Positions 1 through 8,580 are shown, numbered from the stretch's first letter. The stretch: 64,000 nucleotides of DNA from Rhizobium leucaenae USDA 9039 (GCF_000426285.1 NZ_AUFB01000022.1:1-64000), one strand, 5' to 3'. Program-made: numbers and translations. The notes: generated by a model from the letters alone, not told the origin.

Positions 1-144
1 CGCCGCTGCGCGCTGCAGATTATCCTGCACCGTGCTACGCGCAATTCCCAACACGACGGCAATCTCACGCGAGCTGGTTCCGCTTGCTGCAAGCCGCAGC
101 ATTTGTCGCAAATGTCTCATGGTCAGCCTTCTCTTTGCCGGCAT
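1..144 (-). CDS. IS21-family transposase IstA, N-terminal part (runs off the window)
   Basis: The first 48 codons of a protein starting MPAKRRLTMRHLRQMLRL are read on the minus strand from an ATG at 142-144, preceded by a GAGGGG ribosome binding site. Residues about 10-45 form a helix-turn-helix (SSREIAVVLGIARSTVQ) of the kind that opens IS21/IS408-type transposases, which bind the element ends and catalyse transposition with the helper ATPase IstB. The rest of the gene and istB lie outside the window. The tandem repeats just upstream (221-309) fit the multiple terminal binding sites of this family. Identification is by recall of the family, so the exact IS name is unknown. Confidence 0.75.
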   Translation of the reverse strand, partial: MPAKRRLTMRHLRQMLRLAASGTSSREIAVVLGIARSTVQDNLQRAAA

Positions 145-220
145 CAAAATCCCCTCGTTCACCGCGAGGTATTTGATGCCAAAGTTGCTGACCCAGGGAG
201 TGATGTTCAGTGTCGAAAAC

Positions 221-309
221 TGGCCGGTCTTTGATCGGAACGGTGGCCGGCTTCAAATCGGAATGGTGGCCGGTCTTTGATCGGATTGGCGGCCGGCTTC
301 ACGTCGGAA
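221..309. repeat. Four tandem ~20-bp repeats at the end of the IS21-like element
   Basis: Four copies of a 20-bp unit, consensus TGGCCGGTCTTTGATCGGAA, lie at 221-240, 244-263, 267-286 and 290-309 with an exact 23-bp period. Copies alternate between a GTCTTTGATC and a GCTTCAAATC/GCTTCACGTC core. IS21-family ends carry several such transposase-binding repeats, so this is probably the IstA-side terminus. The outer end of the element is likely near 310-316 (sequence TCCGCA); no target duplication can be tested because the other end is not in the window. Confidence 0.75.
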
Positions 310-411
310 TCCGCAGATATGAGTGCCTGCGCCCGACCGGCCAATCTGACGAACTAGTTCAAATCCCAGCAACAGCAAGAGCTAGGCCGCCTCACCATTC
401 ACGAGGCCAGC

Positions 412-780
412 TTAGGTCAATGCGGCCCGGTCGATGTGACAGGGCCAATATCCGTCCTGCCGGTAGTCCGGCGGAAGAGGACTGAGCTGCGCCAAAGCGG
501 AAGCTGCGAATTCAACTTGGAGCTTAAAATTCCGCAGGGCCGATGGCATCGGGATGCCTGTGACCCGTTCCCGAATTTCATATCTGTCCACGCCAGCGTC
601 GCGAAGTCGTCTGCGGCCTTCTTCCAGAACCCTGTTTGGTTCATCGCACAGCTCTTGCTTGCCCGACAGGCCCTGTCCGCCTTCAATTACCCTGAACAAT
701 ACCGTCGCCCTCGTTTGCCTCAAGGCATCACAGACAAAAATGTGATTCGGAGCAACGAGCGAGACAAATGCGCGGCGCAA
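412..780 (-). CDS. Hypothetical protein, N-terminus uncertain
   Basis: The C-terminal half (RYEIRERVTGIPMPSALRNF... DYRQDGYWP) has the composition and YWP ending that I associate with small conserved rhizobial hypothetical proteins of about 100 residues, so it is probably coding. The start is unclear: the only in-frame start at the upstream edge is a TTG at 780 without a good ribosome binding site, and open frame continues further upstream. It lies about 100 bp from the IS end and may have lost its true N-terminus. No function is assigned. Confidence 0.4.
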   Translation of the reverse strand: MRRAFVSLVAPNHIFVCDALRQTRATVLFRVIEGGQGLSGKQELCDEPNRVLEEGRRRLRDAGVDRYEIRERVTGIPMPSALRNFKLQVEFAASALAQLSPLPPDYRQDGYWPCHIDRAALT

Positions 781-977
781 AGTCCCATCCGTGTGACAAA
801 ACGGTGACTGCCTGAGCGTCGAAGAAGCCGCCCCGCGCGCTTTGCCGTGTGTAGAGCCGACACGGGGTCTTCATACGGAGTTGTGTTATCTAAATGTCAT
901 CGTCAAACCAGCGTATTGACGTCAGACCACGAGGCCCTATCTTCCGCGATCCTCGTAGGACGGAAGGAACAACCTTC

Positions 978-1382
978 ATGAATATCGACGGGCAATGTCA
1001 TTGCGGCTTCGTCACCTACGAGGCCGACATCGAACCTGACGCGGTCTCCATCTGCCATTGCACGGATTGCCAGCGGCTGACCGGCTCGCCTTATCGCGTC
1101 ACTGCAAGCGTGCCGCGCGAGGCCCTGCGCCTGACGGGCAATCTGCCCAAGCTCTATACAAAAATCGCCGACAACGGCCGCAAGCGTTTGCAATACTTCT
1201 GTCCGGAATGCGGCTCCCCGCTCTTCACTGCCGGTACCGAAGAGGATGCCGTCAATTGGGGCATCCGCTGGGGCAGCATCAACCAACGTGCAGCGCTAAA
1301 ACCTAAGAGGCAGATCTGGTGCAATTCCGCGGTTGACTGGTTCGGCGAAACGGCGGCGCTTCCCGGCGTGGCGCGAGATTGA
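978..1382 (+). CDS. GFA family zinc-binding protein
   Basis: A 134-residue protein of the GFA/CENP-V fold (glutathione-dependent formaldehyde-activating enzyme-like). The zinc ligands are visible: CHC at residues 7-9, CHCTDC near 26-31, and CPECGSPLF near 90-100. Family members bind two zinc ions; a few act on S-hydroxymethylglutathione, but most have no proven substrate, so only the fold is claimed. The ATG at 978 is chosen because GGAAGGAA precedes it at suitable spacing and the GFA domain begins at once; an in-frame ATG at 894 would add an unrelated 28-residue extension. It stands alone on the plus strand. Confidence 0.85.
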   Translation: MNIDGQCHCGFVTYEADIEPDAVSICHCTDCQRLTGSPYRVTASVPREALRLTGNLPKLYTKIADNGRKRLQYFCPECGSPLFTAGTEEDAVNWGIRWGSINQRAALKPKRQIWCNSAVDWFGETAALPGVARD

Positions 1383-1469
1383 GAATGGTGGAAGAACAGG
1401 CACCCATGTGCATCAGGGCCGGTTCGAGACCAGGGGATTGGTGACTTCCAAGTAGAATGGCCGACTTTT

Positions 1470-1691
1470 TCATTTCGTGTCTGCTGCAGGCCAGTCGTTG
1501 GATGGCTCCTCCTCCACCCCTTTGCCTGATGCTCGCAGAGGTTCCCGGTGAGCAGCTCCCCGAAGGACCTCGACTTCGTTGGCGAGAGCGTCAAGAACGT
1601 ATCCCCGGTCGGCGCCGTCAGCCGTGAACTTGTCGACAAGCTGCGCGAGCCCTTGCTTAATTTCCAACAACATCTTCTGGGTATCGGCCAT
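1470..1691 (-). CDS. Small hypothetical protein
   Basis: A 73-residue, charged, predominantly helical protein (MADTQKMLLEIKQGLAQLVD...) with no signal peptide or membrane segment. An AAGGACC motif precedes the ATG at 1689-1691. The periodic hydrophobic pattern in the first 25 residues suggests an amphipathic or coiled-coil helix. The composition looks like real protein and not like a shadow of another gene, since nothing else codes here. No family recognised. Confidence 0.5.
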   Translation of the reverse strand: MADTQKMLLEIKQGLAQLVDKFTADGADRGYVLDALANEVEVLRGAAHREPLRASGKGVEEEPSNDWPAADTK

Positions 1692-1938
1692 GACAGGTCC
1701 TTCTTTGCCAGGTGCATTGCGACGACGACGTCGCCCGACGATTGCGGGCGACCATTTTTTGACGATTACAATCGATCAATAAAAAGCTCCTGAATGTCTT
1801 GTTGCGCAGCGCGGCCGCAGCCCGGAGCAATGAATAGCACGATTGCGGAAAGGCGTCGTCACCGCGACCGAAACTTTGATTTCAGGTATGCGCGGAAATT
1901 AAATAGCGGAGCGATGCTGTCGATGCTGGTTGCTATCT

Positions 1939-2160
1939 CTATTCTGCTGGCACGCCTTCCAACAGCCCGTCAAAAACTTCCAGAAGTGCGTTGGTGATTG
2001 CCTGGCCGAGTGCGTTACCAGCCACACGAATTTCCTCGTCAGCGCCGTCTCGAGCAGCCCTGGCAAGATCGAACCCTTGCTCACTGACAATCTGCTTCGC
2101 CACTTCGATAGCCCAAAGGCCGAATTCGCCGCGATTGTCTACCTCGATCGTGTTTTTCAT
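1939..2160 (-). CDS. Small hypothetical protein
   Basis: A 73-residue soluble protein (MKNTIEVDNRGEFGLWAIEV...) opening with ATG at 2158-2160 behind a GGGATGATCC stretch. It is acidic, helical and lacks membrane segments or cysteines. Good codon periodicity by eye and the absence of a competing gene argue that it is real. No function can be proposed. Confidence 0.5.
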   Translation of the reverse strand: MKNTIEVDNRGEFGLWAIEVAKQIVSEQGFDLARAARDGADEEIRVAGNALGQAITNALLEVFDGLLEGVPAE

Positions 2161-2519
2161 GGATCATCCCGCATCTGTCTCGACCGGCTTTTTATACGTT
2201 CACCAATTTCATGGCCAGTATGTTGCAGATGGAGCGGTGGCAAGCGAATTGAATCCATACCCGTCGTGCACCGAACACGGCAATCGATTTCAAAAAGCCT
2301 TAAGCGAATACACCTGGCGAAATGGCCGAAATGATCGGGACAGCGCACGAGGCGGCAATTCGCCTTCTGATACTTGCGCGCAGAAGGGATGCGAAACGAT
2401 ATCGATCCATCGGAACCTGTGGAAAATAGCGCTATTGAGCGCCTTTCGAACGACAGCAACAGGTGACAACAGGCACCTTGAATGAAAACTATTTCCCTTG
2501 TCAAAAAAGGGGAACCATC
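2161..2519. other. Intergenic, upstream of the HU-like gene
   Basis: No convincing gene. The part nearest 2520 holds an A-rich leader with the ribosome binding site AAAAAAGGGGA of the HU-like gene; its promoter is presumably here but no clear -35/-10 pair was picked out. Confidence 0.4.
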
Positions 2520-2798
2520 ATGACCACCACCAACGAAATTGCGGACAAGATTGCAACTGAACACAATCTCACTAAGGCTCAGAGCAAAGCGGTCGTCGAG
2601 GCTGTGTTCGCATCCATTACCGCGGCAGCGACCTCCGGCGTCGAGACGTCGATCCCGGGCTTCGGAAAGTTTAAGGTCAAGGACACGCCGGAGCGTGAAG
2701 CGCGCAACCCGGGAACCGGGGCGACGATCAAAGTCGCCGCTGCAAGGAAGCTCACCTTCCAGCCGGCCAAAGCCCTGAAAGATGCGCTCAACAAGTGA
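2520..2798 (+). CDS. HU/IHF-family DNA-binding protein
   Basis: A 92-residue histone-like protein (MTTTNEIADKIATEHNLTKAQ...). It has the HU architecture: two N-terminal helices, then the beta-arm with the conserved GFGKFKVKDTPEREARNP segment around residues 47-65, where a proline near the arm tip intercalates into DNA in this family, and a C-terminal helix (FQPAKALKDALNK). HU dimers bend and compact DNA without strong sequence preference. The ATG at 2520 is preceded by AAGGGG, and an upstream in-frame start at 2463 would add 19 unlikely residues. A hairpin terminator follows at 2806, so it is monocistronic. It is probably an accessory paralogue of the chromosomal HU. Confidence 0.9.
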   Translation: MTTTNEIADKIATEHNLTKAQSKAVVEAVFASITAAATSGVETSIPGFGKFKVKDTPEREARNPGTGATIKVAAARKLTFQPAKALKDALNK

Positions 2799-2805
2799 TG
2801 CCTGG

Positions 2806-2840
2806 AGAGCCTTGCTCGGTCGGGCGAGGCTCTTTCGTTT
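2806..2840 (+). terminator. Rho-independent terminator of the HU-like gene
   Basis: The arms AGAGCCTTGC (2806-2815) and GCGAGGCTCT (2824-2833) form a 10-bp stem with one G-U pair and an 8-nt loop, followed by TTCGTTT. It begins 7 nt after the stop codon. Confidence 0.8.
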
Positions 2841-2947
2841 CCGCTTGGCAGTTCCAATCAATCAGCGGTGACGTCGCCCAGTTTTCGCAAGGCAGTGGAT
2901 TGACTACTGAACAGGTTCAGCGTCCTCGATCCACGCTCATCGCCGCA

Positions 2948-3223
2948 TCAATTGGCTGAAGGACCGAGCTGAATGATATCTCCCCTCGACCAGCCTTCTG
3001 CGAGGCTCATCAGGATCTCCATCTCTCTTCTGAGCGTGACGGTTCGACTGACATCGTCCGCATGCTCGTTTTCGGTGCGCACGTGATAAAATTCACCGAC
3101 CGCAATTCCCGCCGCCTTGCGCCTTTCTTCGAGCGACGATTTCAAGCCCGCAAGCTCTTCCTTGACAGCGAAGTAGCGCCGCATAACGGCGATCAAACGC
3201 AGGTCGTTGTCTGCTCCATCCAT
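2948..3223 (-). CDS. Small hypothetical protein, coiled-coil-like
   Basis: A 91-residue protein (MDGADNDLRLIAVMRRYFAV...) rich in Leu, Glu and Arg with a heptad-like stretch (KEELAGLKSSLEERRKAAG) that suggests a coiled coil, and a C-terminus ending RGDIIQLGPSAN. The ATG at 3221-3223 is preferred over a TTG five codons upstream because GGAAGG sits 7 nt before it. No cysteines, signal peptide or membrane segment. Family not recognised. Confidence 0.6.
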   Translation of the reverse strand: MDGADNDLRLIAVMRRYFAVKEELAGLKSSLEERRKAAGIAVGEFYHVRTENEHADDVSRTVTLRREMEILMSLAEGWSRGDIIQLGPSAN

Positions 3224-3450
3224 ATTAGCACCTTCCAAAATGCGCTAATTGGGAAGAAACAGATTCGCTCTCTCCTGTCACCCTTCAACGGACATGGCCA
3301 GCATAGTATTTTAGTCGCCGCCAATATGAATCTCCGGGCGGACAAATTTTTCCGTTTGCCGGAAAGCCCATGGCAGCTCTGTCAACCGGCGCGCAGAAGT
3401 GGGTTAACGCGGCGGGGTTGCTCGCAAGCACTTGCTCAGCCTTCGGGGAT

Positions 3451-3557
3451 CTAAAGCATGTCGCGCAAAAGTGTGAAGCGGTTTTGCGATAACGACATGC
3501 GCAAAATCAAAGCCTAAAGCGCAAAGAGCGAATCTGAAAGATCGCGACACGCTTTAG
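3451..3557. repeat. Rhizobial intergenic palindromic repeat (RPE/RIME-like)
   Basis: The segment opens CTAAAGCATGTCGCG and closes CGCGACACGCTTTAG, two imperfect inverted arms about 107 bp apart with internal inverted pieces (TGTCGCGCAAAA against TTTTGCGATAACGACATGCGCA). I recognise this as one of the dispersed palindromic elements common in Rhizobium and relatives. Its right arm supplies the stop codon of the small gene that ends at 3554. Confidence 0.8.
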
Positions 3558-3799
3558 CTCCTCGCCTCATTCATCGCAAAGGCGAGTTGCAGCTCCGTCT
3601 GGACCGCATGCATGAAGCGGCTCGCTTGCAGCGATATGTCCTCGTCGGCCATACCTTGCCGTTCGAGCGCAGCGGCAAACGCAGCCATCTCCGACCGCCA
3701 GAAACGGTTCGCTTCCTCGCCATGAAGGCGCTGGAGAGCTTCTGCGCATCGTTCGACTTCGGCCGTGCGCCGATGAACAGGGAACTGTATAACCGTCAT
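3554..3799 (-). CDS. Small hypothetical protein, DUF6074-like
   Basis: An 81-residue protein (MTVIQFPVHRRTAEVERCAE...) with the IxFPxxRR opening and a helical body with conserved Trp-Arg (NRFWRSEM) that resembles the DUF6074 proteins of rhizobia. Function is unknown in that family. The ATG at 3797-3799 is used. The stop codon lies inside the palindromic repeat at 3451-3557, so the last residues (ARS) are encoded by the repeat and the native C-terminus may have been replaced. Family assignment is by resemblance only. Confidence 0.55.
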   Translation of the reverse strand: MTVIQFPVHRRTAEVERCAEALQRLHGEEANRFWRSEMAAFAAALERQGMADEDISLQASRFMHAVQTELQLAFAMNEARS

Positions 3800-4117
3800 G
3801 CTTTCTTTGTCCTTGTAAGTCGAATCACCTCGCGATGGCGCAGCATTGCGGCCGGACCTTCACAAAAGGTGAACGCGCTCGGGCGAGACCCGTTTCCGTC
3901 ATCTGCAGATCGGACGCAAGACCATCACCGAAGGACTTCGCGGTCGGACAGAAGCTCAATGTCGCTCCCGCTACTGGCGCTTGCCAGCGAGTTGATGTCA
4001 TAGGACGTATTCAAAACTGAGAATTTAAGACGGCTCAACTCAGCTTTCGGTCCCCAACTCTCGACATTTTTGATTTACTAATACAAGCTTCGCACGATCT
4101 TGCCGGGGGGCATCGGG
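3800..4117. other. Intergenic stretch without a supported gene
   Basis: A 61-codon frame from 3835 (MAQHCGRTFTKGERARARP...) has plausible composition but no ribosome binding site and was not accepted. A short AT-rich run (TTTTTGATTTACTAATACAAG, 4068 onward) precedes the next gene and may hold its promoter. Confidence 0.4.
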
Positions 4118-4330
4118 ATGTACGGACGCGATCTGAAGATAGTTTTGCTGTGTGCAGCAACATTAGCCACCACCAGTGTGCCGGCTTGGTGGCTGGCGAA
4201 GGAGACCTTCTTCGGAGCGGCGTTCGAGAGCGGATATTATCTGCTGTTGCTGCCGCTGTATCCAGTTGTTTGGATTTGCAGCTCCATTGTTCTGGCCTGC
4301 CAAGCGGAGCGGCGGTTCTGGCGGCAGTAA
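4118..4330 (+). CDS. Small two-helix membrane protein
   Basis: A 70-residue protein (MYGRDLKIVLLCAATLATTS...) with two predicted membrane segments, about residues 8-28 and 41-61, a short loop with acidic and aromatic residues (AKETFFGAAFESGYY), and a basic tail (CQAERRFWRQ). GGGGGG precedes the ATG at 4118 at workable spacing, so this start is preferred over a TTG at 4100. The topology suggests both termini face the cytoplasm. No family or function recognised. Confidence 0.6.
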   Translation: MYGRDLKIVLLCAATLATTSVPAWWLAKETFFGAAFESGYYLLLLPLYPVVWICSSIVLACQAERRFWRQ

Positions 4331-4508
4331 ACCTCGGGGCAGCTTCAGGATCACCTAGTCTTTATCTCCTCTGAACGCTAAACTCCTGTAGTTAGCGCCC
4401 AGCGCTCGACAAACTTCGTGTCATCGGCGTAGTGCTCCACAGACAGCGAAGGAGAATGCCCCGCGCAGGCCCAAACCAGACGTTCGTATTCCTCGATCTC
4501 TCCGAACC

Positions 4509-4691
4509 TCAAAGGGCCACGCCGGTAATCGGATTGACGATCGGCCGCTCGCTCTCGTCCTTGCTACCAGCGGGCTGCACGGTTGAGGGCGCGAGCGATT
4601 CCTTGTCCGCCTTTTCGGGCTTTTCCGGTACGGGATTCACGTCCTTGGGGCGTCGCTGCTCAGGCGTCACATTCGTATCGTTGGTGCTCAT
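4509..4691 (-). CDS. Small hydrophilic, probably disordered protein
   Basis: A 60-residue protein (MSTNDTNVTPEQRRPKDVNP...) dominated by Pro, Glu, Lys, Asp and Ser, with no hydrophobic core, ending in IVNPITGVAL. GGAGAAGACG directly precedes the ATG at 4689-4691. Such short hydrophilic proteins are common beside stress-related genes in rhizobia, but no domain is recognised and no function is proposed. It ends 59 nt downstream of the next gene on the same strand (4751-5008), so the two may be co-transcribed. Confidence 0.6.
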   Translation of the reverse strand: MSTNDTNVTPEQRRPKDVNPVPEKPEKADKESLAPSTVQPAGSKDESERPIVNPITGVAL

Positions 4692-4750
4692 CGTCTTCTC
4701 CATAAGGTTTGGCGTTCGCCTGAAAGAACAATGGCTGCCGGCGCTGCTCC

Positions 4751-5008
4751 TCAATCGAATTGTTCACCGTGTCCGATCTGTTCGCGAACTGCATCACCGC
4801 CTGTCGGATCATCAGCCGGATCCGGGTCGGCACTGTTGGCGTCTTCCAGAGAGTGGGCCGCCGCGACCAGCGCGACGAGTATCTCCCGCGTGCCCCACCC
4901 CGCTTCGTTGGCGGAGGCGATGACTTCTTCGAGGGCGTCTCTGGCCACCGCCTTCAACTCCTCGAAGCGCTGCTGCAAATCCTGGGATCGTGGTGATGGA
5001 AATGGCAT
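4751..5008 (-). CDS. Small acidic helical hypothetical protein
   Basis: An 85-residue protein (MPFPSPRSQDLQQRFEELKA...) with a long helical middle (ARDALEEVIASANEAGWGTREILVAL in two pieces) and an acidic, Asp/Pro-rich tail. The ATG at 5006-5008 is preferred over a GTG two codons upstream because GGAG lies 5 nt before it. No signal peptide or membrane segment. The likely partner is the 60-residue gene downstream on the same strand. Function unknown. Confidence 0.6.
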   Translation of the reverse strand: MPFPSPRSQDLQQRFEELKAVARDALEEVIASANEAGWGTREILVALVAAAHSLEDANSADPDPADDPTGGDAVREQIGHGEQFD

Positions 5009-5274
5009 GATCACTCCTTACGTTGCCGAGGTAACCCGCAGGACAACAGTCGGTTCCCGCCGACGCCATAATGGATCTCAACGGGAGTCGATTCTCGTCC
5101 TGACGAGCTGCTCGCCTCCTCCACAATTGCCGGCCATTGGGATGCTTCCTGCGGCCGCGCTGCGCACAACAAGGGTGCTCTGACTCAAGCCATTTTGCAT
5201 AAAGGCGACGGGACCCATCCGTGAAGACCTCAAGATGCCAGCACTCGTCGTCGGCAGCAAACGCTCTATAGCAA

Positions 5275-6177
5275 TCAAGCCTCACAATCGCTCAGCACAG
5301 CATCTAAGACGGCCTTTTCCCGTCGAGCAATGTCGAGGTCTTCCAGGTTCTCGGAAAGGACCAACATCGCTTTCCAGATGCACCAGCCACGTGCTCGCGC
5401 CCAGGTGTCGGCGTCTGCGGGATAATGCGTGCGAAATCGCCTTCGAGCGGGCACGTCGAACATTGTCCAGTTGATGACGAGATCGCAGGCGGGATCGCCA
5501 ACGGCGGAACTGCCAAAATCGATCACCGCATGCAGCCGACCGTCTCGGACCAGCAGATTGCCTGAGGCGATGTCCCCGTGAACCCATACGGCAGGACGGG
5601 TCCAGCGACTCCGCAGCGCCGCTTTCCAGATGTGGCCCAGCCTATCGGTGTCGACGACGCCGGAGAGTTTTGCGAGGCATGATCGGGTCTGCGCGTCATA
5701 GACCGCCAAGTTCCCGGCCCTGAAGAAATTTGCTGCACTCGCCGGCGGTGCTCCTTCCGTGTCGCATTGAGCCAGAGCCTTGAGGAAATGCGCCACATCC
5801 TCGGCGAACTGTCCCAAGTCGCCGATGACCTCCGGGCTGGCCGGCTCGCCATCGATCCATTGCCAGATCGACCAAGGGAACGGATAGCCATGGGCCGGCT
5901 TACCTACCGCGACCGGCACTGGAATGGCAAAGGGCAGATGCGGTGCAAGCCGTGGCAGCCAGGTTGTCTCTTTCTCCGTCTGGGACAGATAGACGCTCGA
6001 AGCGGGAAGACGCACCTTGTAGAAATCACCGAGATGGAGGGTATGGTTGTCCCAGCCGCTGCGCAGGACCGGTTTCACCGGCAGATGAGAGAACCGAGGA
6101 AACTGTTCGGCAATGAGGGCTGCGACCGTCGCGCTGTCGACCGCAACACGTTCGTCTACTGGAATCCGTTCACTCAT
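5275..6177 (-). CDS. Aminoglycoside phosphotransferase family (APH-like) kinase
   Basis: A 300-residue protein of the APH/choline-kinase fold. The catalytic Brenner loop is VWVHGDIASGNLLV near residues 200-213 (Asp as base, Asn for metal) and the metal-binding Asp follows in VIDFGSSAVGDPACDL. An N-terminal nucleotide-binding lobe contains SGWDNHTLHLGDFYKVRLP. Family members phosphorylate antibiotics, sugars or small metabolites; this branch is often annotated as COG3173 with unknown substrate, so antibiotic resistance should not be assumed. GGAGAAACG precedes the ATG at 6175-6177; an upstream start at 6234 would add a 19-residue extension without support. It is on the same strand as the paoABC-like operon but separated by about 117 bp. 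Confidence 0.85.
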   Translation of the reverse strand: MSERIPVDERVAVDSATVAALIAEQFPRFSHLPVKPVLRSGWDNHTLHLGDFYKVRLPASSVYLSQTEKETTWLPRLAPHLPFAIPVPVAVGKPAHGYPFPWSIWQWIDGEPASPEVIGDLGQFAEDVAHFLKALAQCDTEGAPPASAANFFRAGNLAVYDAQTRSCLAKLSGVVDTDRLGHIWKAALRSRWTRPAVWVHGDIASGNLLVRDGRLHAVIDFGSSAVGDPACDLVINWTMFDVPARRRFRTHYPADADTWARARGWCIWKAMLVLSENLEDLDIARREKAVLDAVLSDCEA

Positions 6178-6294
6178 TCGTTTCTCCCCGGCGTGCGCAT
6201 ATGGATGTTCAGTGCAAGCCCGGTGGGCAGGCAAGTTATGCTGCTGCTGCGCCCGCCGAGTTTCGGCATGAGCCGAAAAGCTAAGTGCGCGTCG

Positions 6295-8580
6295 TTATAT
6301 CAGCTTGTCCAATGTGATCGGAAGGTCACGGATACGCTTACCAGTGGCATTGTAGACGGCATTTGCGACGGCGGCACCAACGCCGGTGATACCGATTTCA
6401 CCGATACCACGCGCGCCCATCGGCGCCTGCGGGTCGGCCTCGTCGCTAAAGAGGATATCGATCTGCGGAACATCCATCTGCACCGGAACATGATATTCGG
6501 CGAGAGAGGCGTTAACGATGCGGCCGGTTCGCTCGTCGAAATTGGTCTCCTCGGTGAGCGCCAGCCCAATTCCCATGACGATACCGCCCTTGAATTGGCT
6601 CGTGGCTGTCTTGGCATTGAGAATATGGCCAGCGTCAAAGGAGCCGACGAAGCGTGAGACGCGGGTTTCACCGGTGATCTCGCTCACCCTCACCTCGCAG
6701 AACTGCGCGCCATAGGAATGCATTGAAAAAGCTTCCATCTCCGCTGGCGCTGCCGCTTCGCCTTGGCATACGAGTTCCTCGCGTCGCGAACGGCTGAGGA
6801 TCGAGTGATAGGTCTCGAAACGCGCGACATCGCTGCGGTGGCCGATGCCGCCATCCCTCAGCTCGACCTCGTCCAGCGAAAGACCGGCGAGTGGCGAGTC
6901 ATTGCCAGCAAGCTTGATCAGCTCCTCGATGAACACCTCGGTCGCGGCAATGATGGCGCCGCCGATCGAAGCCGTCTGCGTCGATCCGCCGGCGATCACC
7001 CCGCGCGGCAGGCTGCTGTCGCCATATTCGAAGCTCACGCGCTCCAGCGGAACGCCGAGGCGAACGGCGACATGCTGGGCCTGCGCTGTGGCAGTGCCCA
7101 TGCCCATATCATGCGCGGCAGTCGAGACCGTGACATTGCCATCGGCCGCGAGCCTGATCCGCGCGGAAACGCCGGGAAAGCGATAGTAGGGGTATGTTGC
7201 CGTCGCGCAGCCCATGCCGATCAGCCATTCGCCTTCGCGCCTCTGGCGCGGCTTTTGAGTGCGGCGATGCCAACCGAACTTCTCTGCACCCTTCTCATAC
7301 GCCTCGATCAGGTGGCGAGACGAGAACGGCTTGCCGCTTGTCGGATCCTTCTCCGGCTCGATACGCCTGCGAAGCTCGATCGGATCAAGCCCAAGCTTAT
7401 CCGACAGCTCGTCTATCGCGGATTCAAGCGCAAAGGTACCGACGGATTCGCCCGGCGCACGCATGAAGGTGTTCGCCAGCATATCCATGTCGGCAACCTC
7501 CTGCGCGATCCGGAATGTCTTGGCGGCATAGAGATGGCGGGCCGGGAAAGTGAACTGCTCGGGACAGGAATTGTGCAAAGTCATCGCCACAATGCCTGTA
7601 TGGATCAGCGCGTCGAGCTTGCCATCGGAATTGGCGCCAAGTGCCACGCGTTGCTCGGTCACTGTGCGGCCACCGACCAGACGGAAGACGCCCTCGCGCG
7701 ACAAGATGATGCGGACCGGCCGCTTGGCTAGCTTTGCTGCAGCGCAGGCAAGAATCTGATGATCCCACAGACATTTGCCGCCAAAGCCGCCACCGACAAA
7801 GGGCGATGAGACGCGAACCTTGCTTTTGTCGATACCGAAGATGTCCGCCAACTGACCGGCGGTGAGATCCAGCAATTGGCTGGCGTCGTGCACCCTCAGT
7901 TCGTCGCCATTCCAGGCAACGGTCGCCGCGTGCAATTCGATCGCATTGTGGTTTTGCCGCGGGGTGCGATAGATGCCGTCGACTTTTACCTGCGAGCTCA
8001 AAAGAGCTGCCTCGGCATCCCCGATTTCAAGAACCGGCGGCTCGCCGAGCACCGTTTCCAGTTGTCGCGGCTTTTTCTTCGCGTCCGCGAAGGAGGTGAC
8101 CGCTGGCAGCGACGCATAGTCGACCTCGATCAGAGACGCGGCGTAATCGGCTTGCTCCTGTGTTTCGCCAAGCACGAGCGCGACCGGCTGGCCATTCCAA
8201 TGAATTTCGTCGTTCTGCATGACGGGAAGGTCGCTTGCACCGGCTGCCGTCGGCGACGACATCATGAGGGACGGCGCTTTCATGCGTGGGGCATTCTTAT
8301 ACGTCATGACAAGCACCACGCCGGGTGCTTTTTCAGCGGCGTCTGTGTCAAGGCTGGTAATGCGTCCTCTGGCAATGCTGCTATATGCAAGCGCTGCATG
8401 GCAGAGGTTGCCGTAAGCAAATTCGGCAGCGAAGAGCGCCTTTCCCTGCACTTTGAGCGGCCCGTCGATACGCGAGATCGGCTGCCCGAGCGCACCATGC
8501 TTGCGCAGCAGTGGATCGGAGGTGACCGCCGGTTGCCAGCGTCCGGGCTTCGAGTTTTTGAAATCGGATTGCACACTCAT
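6295..8580 (-). CDS. paoC: Aldehyde oxidoreductase molybdenum-binding subunit (PaoC-like)
   Basis: A 761-residue large subunit of the xanthine dehydrogenase family, close in layout to E. coli PaoC (YagR), which binds the molybdenum cofactor and oxidises aldehydes to acids. The cofactor loop PFVGGGFGGKCLWDH lies near residue 260, and the catalytic glutamate is in GARGIGEIGITG near residue 730. Length matches PaoC (about 730 residues). The ATG overlaps the stop of the FAD-subunit gene by 4 nt, so the three subunits are translationally coupled. Electrons pass from the Mo centre through the iron-sulfur subunit to FAD. The substrate cannot be read from sequence. No paoD-type insertion chaperone lies nearby. 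Confidence 0.88.
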   Translation of the reverse strand: MSVQSDFKNSKPGRWQPAVTSDPLLRKHGALGQPISRIDGPLKVQGKALFAAEFAYGNLCHAALAYSSIARGRITSLDTDAAEKAPGVVLVMTYKNAPRMKAPSLMMSSPTAAGASDLPVMQNDEIHWNGQPVALVLGETQEQADYAASLIEVDYASLPAVTSFADAKKKPRQLETVLGEPPVLEIGDAEAALLSSQVKVDGIYRTPRQNHNAIELHAATVAWNGDELRVHDASQLLDLTAGQLADIFGIDKSKVRVSSPFVGGGFGGKCLWDHQILACAAAKLAKRPVRIILSREGVFRLVGGRTVTEQRVALGANSDGKLDALIHTGIVAMTLHNSCPEQFTFPARHLYAAKTFRIAQEVADMDMLANTFMRAPGESVGTFALESAIDELSDKLGLDPIELRRRIEPEKDPTSGKPFSSRHLIEAYEKGAEKFGWHRRTQKPRQRREGEWLIGMGCATATYPYYRFPGVSARIRLAADGNVTVSTAAHDMGMGTATAQAQHVAVRLGVPLERVSFEYGDSSLPRGVIAGGSTQTASIGGAIIAATEVFIEELIKLAGNDSPLAGLSLDEVELRDGGIGHRSDVARFETYHSILSRSRREELVCQGEAAAPAEMEAFSMHSYGAQFCEVRVSEITGETRVSRFVGSFDAGHILNAKTATSQFKGGIVMGIGLALTEETNFDERTGRIVNASLAEYHVPVQMDVPQIDILFSDEADPQAPMGARGIGEIGITGVGAAVANAVYNATGKRIRDLPITLDKLI

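Noticed and set aside
3835..4020. 61-codon plus-strand frame
   Set aside because: Plausible composition but no start signal, so not accepted as a gene.
6763..7731. 322-codon plus-strand frame inside the PaoC-like gene
   Set aside because: Antisense to a recognised molybdoenzyme subunit.
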